64,000 bases of DNA from Gammaproteobacteria bacterium (GTDB lineage: Bacteria; Pseudomonadota; Gammaproteobacteria; Pseudomonadales; JAUIET01), in NCBI GenBank assembly GCA_030431775.1, contig JAUIHW010000005.1, positions 62,001 to 126,000 of the forward strand, given 5' to 3'. Below the pieces are notes generated by a model. The model saw only the letters and a list, made by a program, of their open reading frames with translations. It did not search any database and had not been told where the DNA came from. Shown here in pieces: positions 45,996-54,243 of the stretch (the first letter of the stretch is position 1; every line of letters begins with the position of its first letter). The position numbers and the translations under genes were made by a program.

Positions 45996-46011
45996 ATTTT
46001 AAGCTTAAAAT
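45996..46011. promoter_or_regulatory. Palindromic operator ATTTTAAGCTTAAAAT
   Basis: Perfect 16-bp palindrome, same core as at 22616-22631 and 48516-48531. Lies 28 bp before the marR start at 46039 and 122 bp before the divergent monooxygenase start at 45874, so it could autoregulate the MarR and control the monooxygenase unit. Confidence 0.72.
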
Positions 46012-46038
46012 TAATAACCAAGTCAAGGATTATTTTTC

Positions 46039-46608
46039 ATGAATGCCAAAGCCGCCGTCTATGACGACAATCACCCGGCCGCCGGCCTGGACAAACACTG
46101 GCACCTGTCCACTACGGATCACGAAGTCGCGCTGACCGAAATTGAGTTCTCTTTGTTTCGTATTTACGCTTCCTTCCAGCGTTGGATGGATGACCTGGCC
46201 GCCTGCTGTCACAGCGCGGAAGCCCAGTCTCTCAGCGGGATGGATTTCGCCGTACTAAATGTCATTCGCATGCACAATCGAGCCAAGAGCATTTCGGAGA
46301 TTGGTCGCCTGATGAACCGCGACGATATTTCCAACCTGCAGTACAGCGTTCGAAAATTAACCAAAAGTGGCCTTATCAGCAAAGTTGGCGCGCACGCGCA
46401 CAAGAAAGGCGCAACCTATACAACAACCGCCAAAGGTCTCGAGGCCACAGATACTTATGCACGCTACCGTAAAGAGCTGTTGCTACCGCTGACCCGGGCA
46501 ATTGCCGACAGTGACCAGCGTATGGACCAGGTAGCCAATGTGCTGAGCCTGCTTTCCGGAATATACGATCAGGCCGCCTGTGTCGCCGCCACACACCGTG
46601 ACCGATGA
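46039..46608 (+). CDS. MarR-type winged-helix regulator
   Basis: 189 residues. A poorly conserved N-terminal stretch of about 35 residues precedes the MarR fold: LSGMDFAVLNVIRMHNRAKSISEIGRLMNRDDISNLQYSVRKLTKSGLI, then the wing HKKGATYTTTAKGLEA. It is divergent from the luciferase-like monooxygenase, and a palindrome of the type shared with two other promoters sits directly upstream. Its stop overlaps the MaoC gene as ATGA. Candidate master regulator of the ATTTTAA sites, along with the MarR at 22071. Confidence 0.9.
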   Translation: MNAKAAVYDDNHPAAGLDKHWHLSTTDHEVALTEIEFSLFRIYASFQRWMDDLAACCHSAEAQSLSGMDFAVLNVIRMHNRAKSISEIGRLMNRDDISNLQYSVRKLTKSGLISKVGAHAHKKGATYTTTAKGLEATDTYARYRKELLLPLTRAIADSDQRMDQVANVLSLLSGIYDQAACVAATHRDR

Positions 46609-47051
46609 AGTACTTTGAAGACTTCGCCGTTGGCGAGACCATCAGCTTCCGCGAATACCTGGTCACTGAGGAAGAAATCCTGGACTTCGCCCGGCGCTTC
46701 GACCCGCAGGCTTTTCACGCCGACCCGGAAGCGGCCAAACGCTCGCATGTTGGCGGCCTGATTGCCAGCGGCTGGCACACCGGTGCGATTTTTATGCGTT
46801 TGCAATGTGACGCCTTCCTGACCCAGTCCGCGTCGCTGGTGTCACCCGGAGTGGACGAATTGCGCTGGCTGGCGCCAGTGCGGCCTGGTGATACCCTGAG
46901 CGGCAGCGCGGAAGTGATCGAATGCCGCGCGTCCCGCTCAAAGCCCGACCGCGGTATCGTGCGGGCCCGCGGCGAGCTGCACAATCAGGCCGGTATTTCT
47001 GTGTTCAGCGTCTGTACCACCGGTTTTTTTGCCCGCCGGCCAGCCGCTTAG
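46605..47051 (+). CDS. MaoC-like hotdog-fold dehydratase (3)
   Basis: 148 residues. FDPQAFHADPEAAKR carries the dehydratase Asp/His, then HVGGLIASGWHTGAIFMRL. Clearly paralogous to the MaoC protein at 35095 (shared DFAxxFDPQ-H and ASGW). Overlaps marR by 4 bp, so it is translated with the regulator. Probably an enoyl-CoA hydratase in the pathway the MarR governs. Confidence 0.87.
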   Translation: MKYFEDFAVGETISFREYLVTEEEILDFARRFDPQAFHADPEAAKRSHVGGLIASGWHTGAIFMRLQCDAFLTQSASLVSPGVDELRWLAPVRPGDTLSGSAEVIECRASRSKPDRGIVRARGELHNQAGISVFSVCTTGFFARRPAA

Positions 47052-47893
47052 GCGCTTTGCTGAAGGTGCACATCCTGTTGCGGATAGGGAATAGAAATGT
47101 TTTCTTCATCGAAACGCATTTTCACCCGTTCCGTCAGGTCAAAGTAAAGGCCCCAGTAGTCCGCGGCATTTACCCAGGCCCTTACGGTGAAGTTGACCGA
47201 GCTGTCGGCCAATTCTGAAACCACAACCTGTGCGGCCGGGTCTGACAACACTCTATCGTCTTCGGCCAGCAGCTGGTTCAACACGGATTTGGCTTTAGGA
47301 ATATCGTCGTCATAGCCAATACCGAATACGAAGTCCACCCTCCGCCGGGCTTCCTTCGAGTAATTGGTGATAACCCCGTTGCTGATCGCACCATTGGGAA
47401 CGATAACCACTTTGTTGTCAGGAGTTTTCAGCACGGTATTAAAAATCTGGATTTCATCAACGGTGCCCGACACGCCCTGAGCTTCAACATAGTCACCTAC
47501 TCTGTAAGGCTTGAACAGCAATACCAGCACACCACCGGCGAAGTTCGCCAGACTGCCCTGCAGAGCCAGGCCAACCGCCAAACCCGCTGCACCCAGTATG
47601 GCCACGAACGAGGTTGTCTCAATACCAACCATCGACGCCACGCTGACCAACAGCAAGGCCTTAAGCAACACCGAGACAAGGCCACCGAGAAATTTGCTTA
47701 AGGTGACATCGGCATCGCGGCTTTCCAGTGCAGCGGCAACCAACCTGACCACTTTTCCAATGATCCAAAGGCCGACGATCAGAACAACAATGGCCAGTAA
47801 TAGTTTCGGAATGTACTGCATGGCCATTTCCATACCGGTGTCCCAGTAAGCTTGCAATTGTTCTGCAGAAACCAGACTTGCTGAATTTTCCAT
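47048..47893 (-). CDS. MscS-family small-conductance mechanosensitive channel
   Basis: 281 residues. Three membrane segments, with the pore helix region LGAAGLAVGLALQGSLANFAGGVLVLLFKPYRVGDYVEAQG, very close to E. coli MscS. Opens on membrane tension to release solutes after osmotic downshift. The start at 47893 is chosen because AGGAGG precedes it; a frame extends 45 bp upstream without a ribosome site. It converges with the MaoC gene (4-bp overlap of the ends) and has no evident link to the catabolic genes. Confidence 0.92.
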   Translation of the reverse strand: MENSASLVSAEQLQAYWDTGMEMAMQYIPKLLLAIVVLIVGLWIIGKVVRLVAAALESRDADVTLSKFLGGLVSVLLKALLLVSVASMVGIETTSFVAILGAAGLAVGLALQGSLANFAGGVLVLLFKPYRVGDYVEAQGVSGTVDEIQIFNTVLKTPDNKVVIVPNGAISNGVITNYSKEARRRVDFVFGIGYDDDIPKAKSVLNQLLAEDDRVLSDPAAQVVVSELADSSVNFTVRAWVNAADYWGLYFDLTERVKMRFDEENISIPYPQQDVHLQQSA

Positions 47894-48077
47894 GCGTTTT
47901 CCTCCTGTTAAATCAATACCAGCCAAAGCAATCGCCACAGCCTAACACTACTTGTTAGCCTTAATCCGCAATAGGATAAGCCTACAGCAATGGGGTGAAG
48001 AAATAAATCGACGGCGAGTACCGTTTAGGCAGGACGTCTTCAGTTTGCTGAGATTTTACAATTGAATGGGCAGACAA

Positions 48078-48476
48078 TCAGCCCGGCACGACCGCGGTAA
48101 CTTCAATTTCAACCTTCGCCCGGTCTTCGACCAGCGCCACTACCTGCACCACGCTCATGGCCGGAAAATGCTTGCCCATGACCGCCCTGTAGGCACCACC
48201 GATGCCCTTCAGATTATTGACATAGTCGGCTTTGCTGGTGATGTACCAGGTCATGCGCACCATATGCTCGGGGCCGGCCTGCCCTTCTGCCAGCACGGCT
48301 TTGATGTTTTCCAGTGCCTGCTGGACCTGACCTACAAAATCATCGGTTTCAAATTCAGCCTGGGCGTTCCAACCGATTTGACCACCCACATAGATGGTGC
48401 GACCGGCTTCAGCCAGCACGCCATTAGCGTAACCTTTGGGTTGCACCCAACCCTCGGGCAGGAGAGACTTATGCAT
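48078..48476 (-). CDS. RidA-family (YjgF/YER057c/UK114) protein
   Basis: 132 residues, RidA trimer fold. GRTIYVGGQIGWNAQAEFETDDFVGQVQQALENIKAVL and AMSVVQVVALVEDRAKVEIEVTAVV are the usual strands. In RidA proper an Arg before the C-terminal E-x-E deaminates enamine/imine intermediates; here the position reads RAKVEIEV, so Arg lies 3-4 residues earlier and the activity is uncertain. Divergent from the cyclase, with the 38-bp palindrome between them. Such proteins commonly accompany N-heterocycle catabolism, as RutC with RutA. Confidence 0.88.
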   Translation of the reverse strand: MHKSLLPEGWVQPKGYANGVLAEAGRTIYVGGQIGWNAQAEFETDDFVGQVQQALENIKAVLAEGQAGPEHMVRMTWYITSKADYVNNLKGIGGAYRAVMGKHFPAMSVVQVVALVEDRAKVEIEVTAVVPG

Positions 48477-48504
48477 GCTTACCTCAACCAGAATAAAACG
48501 GATG

Positions 48505-48542
48505 CGCTGGATTATATTTTAAACTTAAAATATAATCCAGCG
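48505..48542. promoter_or_regulatory. 38-bp nearly perfect palindrome, extended ATTTTAA operator
   Basis: Left half CGCTGGATTATATTTTAAA (48505-48523) and right half CTTAAAATATAATCCAGCG (48524-48542) pair at 18 of 19 positions; only the central base pair differs. The inner 16 bp (48516-48531) are the shared core. It lies in the 104-bp gap between ridA (start 48476) and the cyclase (start 48581). No T-tract follows, so a terminator is unlikely. The long arms suggest two dimers or a high-affinity site. Confidence 0.8.
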
Positions 48543-48580
48543 TAAGCCTTGCACAATCCCTTCCCCAAGGAGGCCTTCCA

Positions 48581-49369
48581 ATGAGCAACTCAGTACTGAC
48601 CGATCTGGTGCAAAGCCTGGCAAGCGGTTCCATTAAGATAGTTGACCTATCCGGCACGCTCGAACCGGATACGCCCACGCTACAACTGCCGGAAGAATTC
48701 GGTTGGGGTAAATCCTGGCCCTTTCACATTGAGGAAATCTCGCGGTACAACGAGAAAGGCCCAGCCTGGTACTGGAACAATTTCAAGTGTGGGGAACACA
48801 CCGGTACCCATTTTGACGCCCCTATACACTGGGTGACCGGCAAAGATCACGAGAACCATGCCACCGATACCCTGCCATTGGACAATTTCATCGGCCCGGC
48901 CTGTGTCATTGACGCCACGGCCGAATCCGCGGCAGACCCGGACTTCTTAATGACGGTTGAGTTTGTCCAGGCGTGGGAAGCACAGCATGGCGAAATTGAG
49001 CCGGATTCCTGGGTATTGTTCCGCAGCGACTGGTCGAAAAAAATCGGCAGCGACGACTACCTGAACATGCATGACGATGGCGGACACACGCCCGGCTGGG
49101 AGCCTGATACCATCATTTTTCTCGCCGAGGAGCGTAATGTGCGCGGCGTGGGCGTGGAAACGGTCGGCACTGACGCCGGTCAGGCCAGCGGCCAGGAACC
49201 CATGTTTCCCTGCCACAACCTAATGCATGGGGCCAACAAGTGCGGCCTGGCCAGCTTGAAAAATCTGGATCAACTGCCGCCCAAAGGCGCGGTGATCATC
49301 GCGCCTCCACTGAAAATCAGGGAAGGCTCCGGTAGCCCAACCCGGGTGCTGGCACTGGTAGCGGAGTAA
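48581..49369 (+). CDS. Cyclase-family metal hydrolase (isatin hydrolase/kynurenine formamidase-like)
   Basis: 262 residues. The defining metal motif HTGTHFDAPIHW (His73, His77, Asp79, His83) is intact. The family includes kynurenine formamidase KynB and isatin hydrolase, both cleaving an amide bond next to an aniline ring. KynB is usually about 210 residues and isatin hydrolase about 260, so length favours the latter, but this is not proof. First gene of an operon with the ferredoxin oxidoreductase and glutaryl-CoA dehydrogenase; the shared palindrome lies upstream; CAAGGAGG precedes the start. Confidence 0.87.
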   Translation: MSNSVLTDLVQSLASGSIKIVDLSGTLEPDTPTLQLPEEFGWGKSWPFHIEEISRYNEKGPAWYWNNFKCGEHTGTHFDAPIHWVTGKDHENHATDTLPLDNFIGPACVIDATAESAADPDFLMTVEFVQAWEAQHGEIEPDSWVLFRSDWSKKIGSDDYLNMHDDGGHTPGWEPDTIIFLAEERNVRGVGVETVGTDAGQASGQEPMFPCHNLMHGANKCGLASLKNLDQLPPKGAVIIAPPLKIREGSGSPTRVLALVAE

Positions 49370-49372
49370 ACA

Positions 49373-51559
49373 ATGGCCGAGCGCTCATTTGCCAAAGAAG
49401 TTCTGAAGCTGCGTGCCGGTGACGGCGATGTGTTCCGTGGTGAGGGCATTCTGGCCATTACCAAAGCGTTGCTGCAGTCCGGTGTCGCCTATGTAGGCGG
49501 CTATCAGGGCGCACCCATCTCGCATTTGATGGACGTGCTCAACGATGCGCAGGATATTCTCGGTGAGCTGGGCGTGCACTTTGAAGCCAATGGCAGCGAA
49601 GCAACAGCCGCTGCAATGCTGAGCGCTTCCATCAACTACCCTTTGCGTGGCGCGGTCACCTGGAAGTCCACGGTGGGAACGAACGTGGCCTCGGATGCGC
49701 TGTCTAACTTGGCATCTTCAGGGGTGACCGGTGGCGCCCTGGTGATTGTGGGTGAAGACTATGGCGAGGGCTCCAGTATCATGCAGGAGCGCAGCTACGC
49801 CTTCGCGATGAAAGCACAAATGTGGCTGCTGGACCCGCGGCCCAACCTGCCCAGCATTGTGGACATGATTGAGAAGGGGTTCGAGCTCTCCGAAGCCAGC
49901 AATACACCGGTTTTCTACATGATGCGAATCCGCGGCTGCCATGTTACCGGGGAGTTTATTGCCAGTGACAACCGTGCCCCCGAGTACAGTGCGCTCAACC
50001 CGGTAGCACCTACTCGTGAGCCGGAGAAAATCATTCTGCCACCTAACGTTTACGAACAGGAGCGCGAAAAAATAGCCCAGCGCTGGCCGGCGGCGCTGGA
50101 GTATATTCAGAAAAACAAACTCAACGAATGGTTTGATGGCAAGCACGCCACCCTCGGCATCATTACCTGCGGCGGTACCTATAACACCGTTATCCGCGCA
50201 CTGGAACGCCAGGGGCTGGCCGACTGTTATGGCAACAGCGACATTCCCATTTATGTCATGAACGTGGCCTACCCCGTGGTGCCTGACGAAGTGGTTCGCT
50301 TTTGTCAGGGCAAGGAACATGTACTGCTGCTGGAAGAAGGGCAGCCCGCCTACATTGAGCCTGAGATCAATACCATTCTGCGCAAGCGCGACCTGCAAAC
50401 CAAGGTGTACGGCAAAGACCTGATGCCGCACGCCGGTGAGTACACCGGGCACGTCACGCTGCTGGGAATCACCCGCTTTCTGGAAACAGCTGACAATCCC
50501 GCGATAGAATGTCGTTTCTCATCTAGCGACGTCAACGCGATGGAAACGCCATTGCAGGACGACGAACAACAGGCGCTACTGAAGAACGTACCCCCAAGGC
50601 CCAGTGGCCTGTGCACCGGTTGCCCGGAACGACCCCTGTTCAGCGCCATTAAGCAACTGCAGCCGGAACTGGGGCCATTTCACATCAGCTCTGACATTGG
50701 CTGCCATTCTTTCGCCACGTTGCCGCCTTTCAACCTTGGGAATACCATCATGGGGTATGGCTTATCGCTGGCCAGCTCGTCGGGTGTGCGCTCGGCCCTG
50801 CCACATAAGGCCATCAGCATCATGGGCGATGGCGGCTTCTGGCACAACGGGCTGACCACTGGCGTTGCCAGCGCAGTATTTAACGAGCACGACGGGCTGC
50901 TCATTATTATTAACAACGGATATTCAGCCGCCACCGGCGGACAGGACATTCCGTCAATGGTCGAGCCAAACAGCTTAATAGCCACCACAATGGATGTGGC
51001 TAAATCTGAACGTGATGATTCAGTGTCCATCGAACAGGCCTGCCGTGGTGCGGGGGTGCAGTGGATTCGAACCATCAGCACCTATGATATTGAGCGCATG
51101 AAAGCGACTCTGCGCGAAGCGCTGAACAGCAAGCTGCCCGGTCTCAAGGTAATCGTTGCCGAGGGCGAATGCATGCTGAATCGCCAACGACGCATTCGCC
51201 CGCTGATGAATAAGGCCATCGCTGATGGTAAGCGTACGGTTAAAGCGCGTTTTTACGTGGACGACAACACCTGCACTGGCGACCATGCCTGTATCCGCAT
51301 TTCCGGATGTCCATCTTTAACAATCAAAGACAACCCCGACCCGCTGCGGGAAGACCCGGTCAGCTACGTGGACAACAGCTGTGTGGGCTGCGGCGTGTGC
51401 GGGTCAAACGCGCACTCAGCTGTTTTGTGCCCGTCATTTTCAAGGGTTGATGTCGTGCACAACCCGAGCGCCATGGATCGAATACTGTGGAAGCTTCGGC
51501 AACGGGTACTGGGCTGGCTGCAGGCACGCAGCACTGACCAGCATTCCAGGGCTGCCTGA
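49373..51559 (+). CDS. Indolepyruvate:ferredoxin oxidoreductase-like, TPP and Fe-S subunit
   Basis: 728 residues. Like IorA: pyruvate-ferredoxin-oxidoreductase domains I and II with TPP site GLCTGCPERPLFSAIKQL and GDGGFWHNGLTTGVASAVFNEHDGLLIIINNGYSAATGGQ, and a C-terminal ferredoxin domain (about 625-715) with CTGDHACIRISGCPS and CVGCGVCG. It decarboxylates an aryl 2-oxo acid to the aryl-acyl-CoA. Candidate substrates are indolepyruvate, phenylglyoxylate-type acids or isatinate; the neighbouring cyclase points to isatinate. Four bp after the cyclase. Confidence 0.9.
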   Translation: MAERSFAKEVLKLRAGDGDVFRGEGILAITKALLQSGVAYVGGYQGAPISHLMDVLNDAQDILGELGVHFEANGSEATAAAMLSASINYPLRGAVTWKSTVGTNVASDALSNLASSGVTGGALVIVGEDYGEGSSIMQERSYAFAMKAQMWLLDPRPNLPSIVDMIEKGFELSEASNTPVFYMMRIRGCHVTGEFIASDNRAPEYSALNPVAPTREPEKIILPPNVYEQEREKIAQRWPAALEYIQKNKLNEWFDGKHATLGIITCGGTYNTVIRALERQGLADCYGNSDIPIYVMNVAYPVVPDEVVRFCQGKEHVLLLEEGQPAYIEPEINTILRKRDLQTKVYGKDLMPHAGEYTGHVTLLGITRFLETADNPAIECRFSSSDVNAMETPLQDDEQQALLKNVPPRPSGLCTGCPERPLFSAIKQLQPELGPFHISSDIGCHSFATLPPFNLGNTIMGYGLSLASSSGVRSALPHKAISIMGDGGFWHNGLTTGVASAVFNEHDGLLIIINNGYSAATGGQDIPSMVEPNSLIATTMDVAKSERDDSVSIEQACRGAGVQWIRTISTYDIERMKATLREALNSKLPGLKVIVAEGECMLNRQRRIRPLMNKAIADGKRTVKARFYVDDNTCTGDHACIRISGCPSLTIKDNPDPLREDPVSYVDNSCVGCGVCGSNAHSAVLCPSFSRVDVVHNPSAMDRILWKLRQRVLGWLQARSTDQHSRAA

Positions 51560-53022
51560 TGGCCGGCGCACCAAGCACTATCAATATCGTCGCAGCCGCG
51601 CTCGGCGGCCAGGGTGGCGGCGTGTTCACCAACTGGCTGATCGACGTGGCTCAGGCGAACGACTGGGCAGTACAGACCACCTCTCTGGCCGGGGTTGCCC
51701 AACGAACTGGAGCGACCATCTATTACATTGAAATGATTCCGAAAACGGATCAGCAAGCGGTCATGTCGCTGTTTCCATCACAGGGTGATATCGACATTGC
51801 AATCTGTTCGGAAATCGCCGAAGCGGGGCGAATGCTGCAGCGTGGCTTTATCACAGCGGACCGAACTACGCTGGTCACGTCCACCAACCGGGTATTCAGT
51901 ATCATTGAGAAAATCGGTCTGGCCGACAGCACCATTGACCCCGATGAGATACTTGATTTGGCGCAGCGCTATGCAAAGCAGTTTGTCGGTATGGATATGC
52001 AGGCCATCGCTGATAAAAACAAGTCGGTAATCAGTGCCGTTATGCTGGGCGCACTGGCCGGCTCCGGCGCCCTGCCTTTCAGCCAACAGAGTTTTGCCGA
52101 TGCGATCAAAGCCTCGGGTAAAGGTGTGGACGCCAGTCTGGCCGCTTTCAATGCAGCGTTCAAGGTGGCTGCCGAGGGGCAGGAAAGCACCACGGACACT
52201 ACAGAGGAGAACGAAGCATCAACGGCAGAGCTGCCAAACGTTGACGGCTTCCCGCTCGGCGACTTTCCCGCCGCTGCACAGCCACTCATTGCACTGGGTA
52301 TTGAGCGTACCCGCAACTACCAGGATGCCGACTACGCACATTTGTACCTCGACAAACTGAAAACCATTAGCGGGCTTGATAATGGCGATAAAGATTACGA
52401 ATTAACTCAACTCACGGCGCGATATCTGGCACTGTGGATGTGCTTCGAGGATGTGCCGCGCGTAGCCCAGCTAAAATTGCGGGAGCAGCGTCTGGAAGAA
52501 GTACGCCGGGAAGTGGGTGCGACAAGCGACCAGATTTTTTATGTCACAGAGTATTTTGCGCCGCGAGTGGAAGAAATGTGTGCCGTTATGCCGGCCAAAC
52601 TGGGCGCCGGAGTAATGAACAGCGCGCTGGGGAAAACGGTGCTGGGCTGGTTCACAGGTGGAAAGAAGCTTCGAACCAACACCGTCAGTGTGAATCTGGC
52701 GCTGCGTTTTCTGGCCTGGTTGAGAAAGTTTCGGCGCGACAGCCTCGGCTACCAGCACGAGCACCGGATGATAGATGCCTGGCTGACCGCCATTGTTGAT
52801 GCCGCACCAGGCAACCCAGAGCTGGCCTGCGAACTTGCCCGGTGTGGCCGGCTGGTTAAAGGCTACGGAGATACCCGACACCGCACCAGCCAGCAACTGC
52901 TGGCAATTGTTGAGGCAGTTAATCAGCAGTCTATTACAACAGCAGAGAAAGTGAGTGAACTGCGCGAAGCTGCCCTGGCCGATGACAGCAACCAGCAGTT
53001 TCAAGCTGCCCTGAAACCCTGA
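51559..53022 (+). CDS. Indolepyruvate:ferredoxin oxidoreductase-like, gamma/beta subunit
   Basis: 487 residues, with an IorB-like N-terminal part (INIVAAALGGQGGGVFTNWLIDVAQAND, then SLAGVAQRTGATIYYIE) of about 200 residues and a C-terminal extension of about 270 residues (about 215-487), the DUF6537-like domain found in long IorB proteins of aerobic bacteria. Shares one base with the previous stop (TGATG). Together with the upstream subunit forms an oxygen-tolerant aryl 2-oxoacid oxidoreductase in this context. Confidence 0.88.
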   Translation: MAGAPSTINIVAAALGGQGGGVFTNWLIDVAQANDWAVQTTSLAGVAQRTGATIYYIEMIPKTDQQAVMSLFPSQGDIDIAICSEIAEAGRMLQRGFITADRTTLVTSTNRVFSIIEKIGLADSTIDPDEILDLAQRYAKQFVGMDMQAIADKNKSVISAVMLGALAGSGALPFSQQSFADAIKASGKGVDASLAAFNAAFKVAAEGQESTTDTTEENEASTAELPNVDGFPLGDFPAAAQPLIALGIERTRNYQDADYAHLYLDKLKTISGLDNGDKDYELTQLTARYLALWMCFEDVPRVAQLKLREQRLEEVRREVGATSDQIFYVTEYFAPRVEEMCAVMPAKLGAGVMNSALGKTVLGWFTGGKKLRTNTVSVNLALRFLAWLRKFRRDSLGYQHEHRMIDAWLTAIVDAAPGNPELACELARCGRLVKGYGDTRHRTSQQLLAIVEAVNQQSITTAEKVSELREAALADDSNQQFQAALKP

Positions 53023-53034
53023 GGAAAAACGATT

Positions 53035-54222
53035 ATGAGCGCACCAACCTGGCCTAAAGTCAATTGGGAAGACCCGTTCCAACTTGAGCAGCAATTGAGC
53101 GAAGAGGAGCGTCTGATTCGCGACACAGCCACGCAATACGCCCAGGATAAACTGGCACCCAGGGTGCAGCAGGCTTTTCGTGACGAGAAAACCGATGTCG
53201 AGATATTTCGTGAGCTTGGAGAGCTGGGCTTACTGGGCTCTACGATAGACGGCTACGGCTGCTCCGGCGTGAGCTATGTCAGCTATGGCCTGATGGCCCG
53301 CGCTGTTGAAATGGTCGACTCAGGCTATCGCTCGATGATGTCGGTGCAGTCCAGCCTGGTGATGTACCCAATTTACGCGTATGGCTCCGAAGCCCAGCGC
53401 GAGAAATTCCTGCCTAAGCTGGCCACTGGCGAATGGATTGGCTGCTTTGGCCTGACCGAACCAGACCACGGCTCGGACCCCGGTGGCATGGTGACCACGG
53501 CCCGCAAGGTGGACGGCGGCTATGTGCTCAATGGCGCAAAAATGTGGATTTCCAATTCTCCATTTGCCGATGTGTTTGTGGTTTGGGCCAAACTGCGCGA
53601 TGACAACGACACGATCCGTGGTTTTGTGCTGGAAAAAGGCATGGCCGGCTTGTCCGCGCCGAAAATCGAAGGCAAGCTCAGTCTGCGCGCCTCCACAACT
53701 GGCGAAATTGTGATGGACAATGTCCAGGTTCCGGAAGAAAACCTGCTGCCAAACGTCAGTGGGCTGAAAGGGCCGATGGGCTGTTTGAGTAATGCGCGCT
53801 ATGGCATTGCCTGGGGCGCGTTGGGTGCCGCTGAATCCTGCTGGCGCGCGGCGCGTGATTATACGCTGGAGCGCAAGCAGTTTGGTAAACCCCTGGCCGC
53901 CAACCAGCTGGTGCAAAAAAAGCTGGCTGACATGCAGACCGAAATATTTATCGGCTTGCAGGCCTGCCTGCAAGCCGGCCGCCTGCGCGACCAGAACCTG
54001 CTGGCGCCGGAGACCATTTCCATGATCAAACGCAATTCCTGTGGCAAGGCCCTGGACATCGCTCGCGCTGCGCGCGATATGTTAGGCGGCAATGGTATCT
54101 CCGACGAATACCCGGTGATGCGCCACATGCTGAACCTGGAAACGGTGAACACCTATGAAGGCACGCACGACATCCACGCGCTGATTCTGGGCCGCGCAAT
54201 AACAGGTATTGCCGCTTTTTAA
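53035..54222 (+). CDS. gcdH: Glutaryl-CoA dehydrogenase
   Basis: 395 residues; decarboxylating dehydrogenase that turns glutaryl-CoA into crotonyl-CoA and CO2. Very close to the family: [76 protein letters not shown], and [20 protein letters not shown] with catalytic Glu375. It follows the ferredoxin oxidoreductase by 12 bp. Its presence in this operon indicates that the aromatic route yields a glutaryl-CoA-type intermediate. Confidence 0.95.
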   Translation: MSAPTWPKVNWEDPFQLEQQLSEEERLIRDTATQYAQDKLAPRVQQAFRDEKTDVEIFRELGELGLLGSTIDGYGCSGVSYVSYGLMARAVEMVDSGYRSMMSVQSSLVMYPIYAYGSEAQREKFLPKLATGEWIGCFGLTEPDHGSDPGGMVTTARKVDGGYVLNGAKMWISNSPFADVFVVWAKLRDDNDTIRGFVLEKGMAGLSAPKIEGKLSLRASTTGEIVMDNVQVPEENLLPNVSGLKGPMGCLSNARYGIAWGALGAAESCWRAARDYTLERKQFGKPLAANQLVQKKLADMQTEIFIGLQACLQAGRLRDQNLLAPETISMIKRNSCGKALDIARAARDMLGGNGISDEYPVMRHMLNLETVNTYEGTHDIHALILGRAITGIAAF

Positions 54223-54243
54223 ACGCGGCAATCAACAGCGCCG

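Noticed and set aside
48505..48542. The 38-bp palindrome as a rho-independent terminator
   Set aside because: It lies between two divergent starts and has no following T-tract; an operator fits better.
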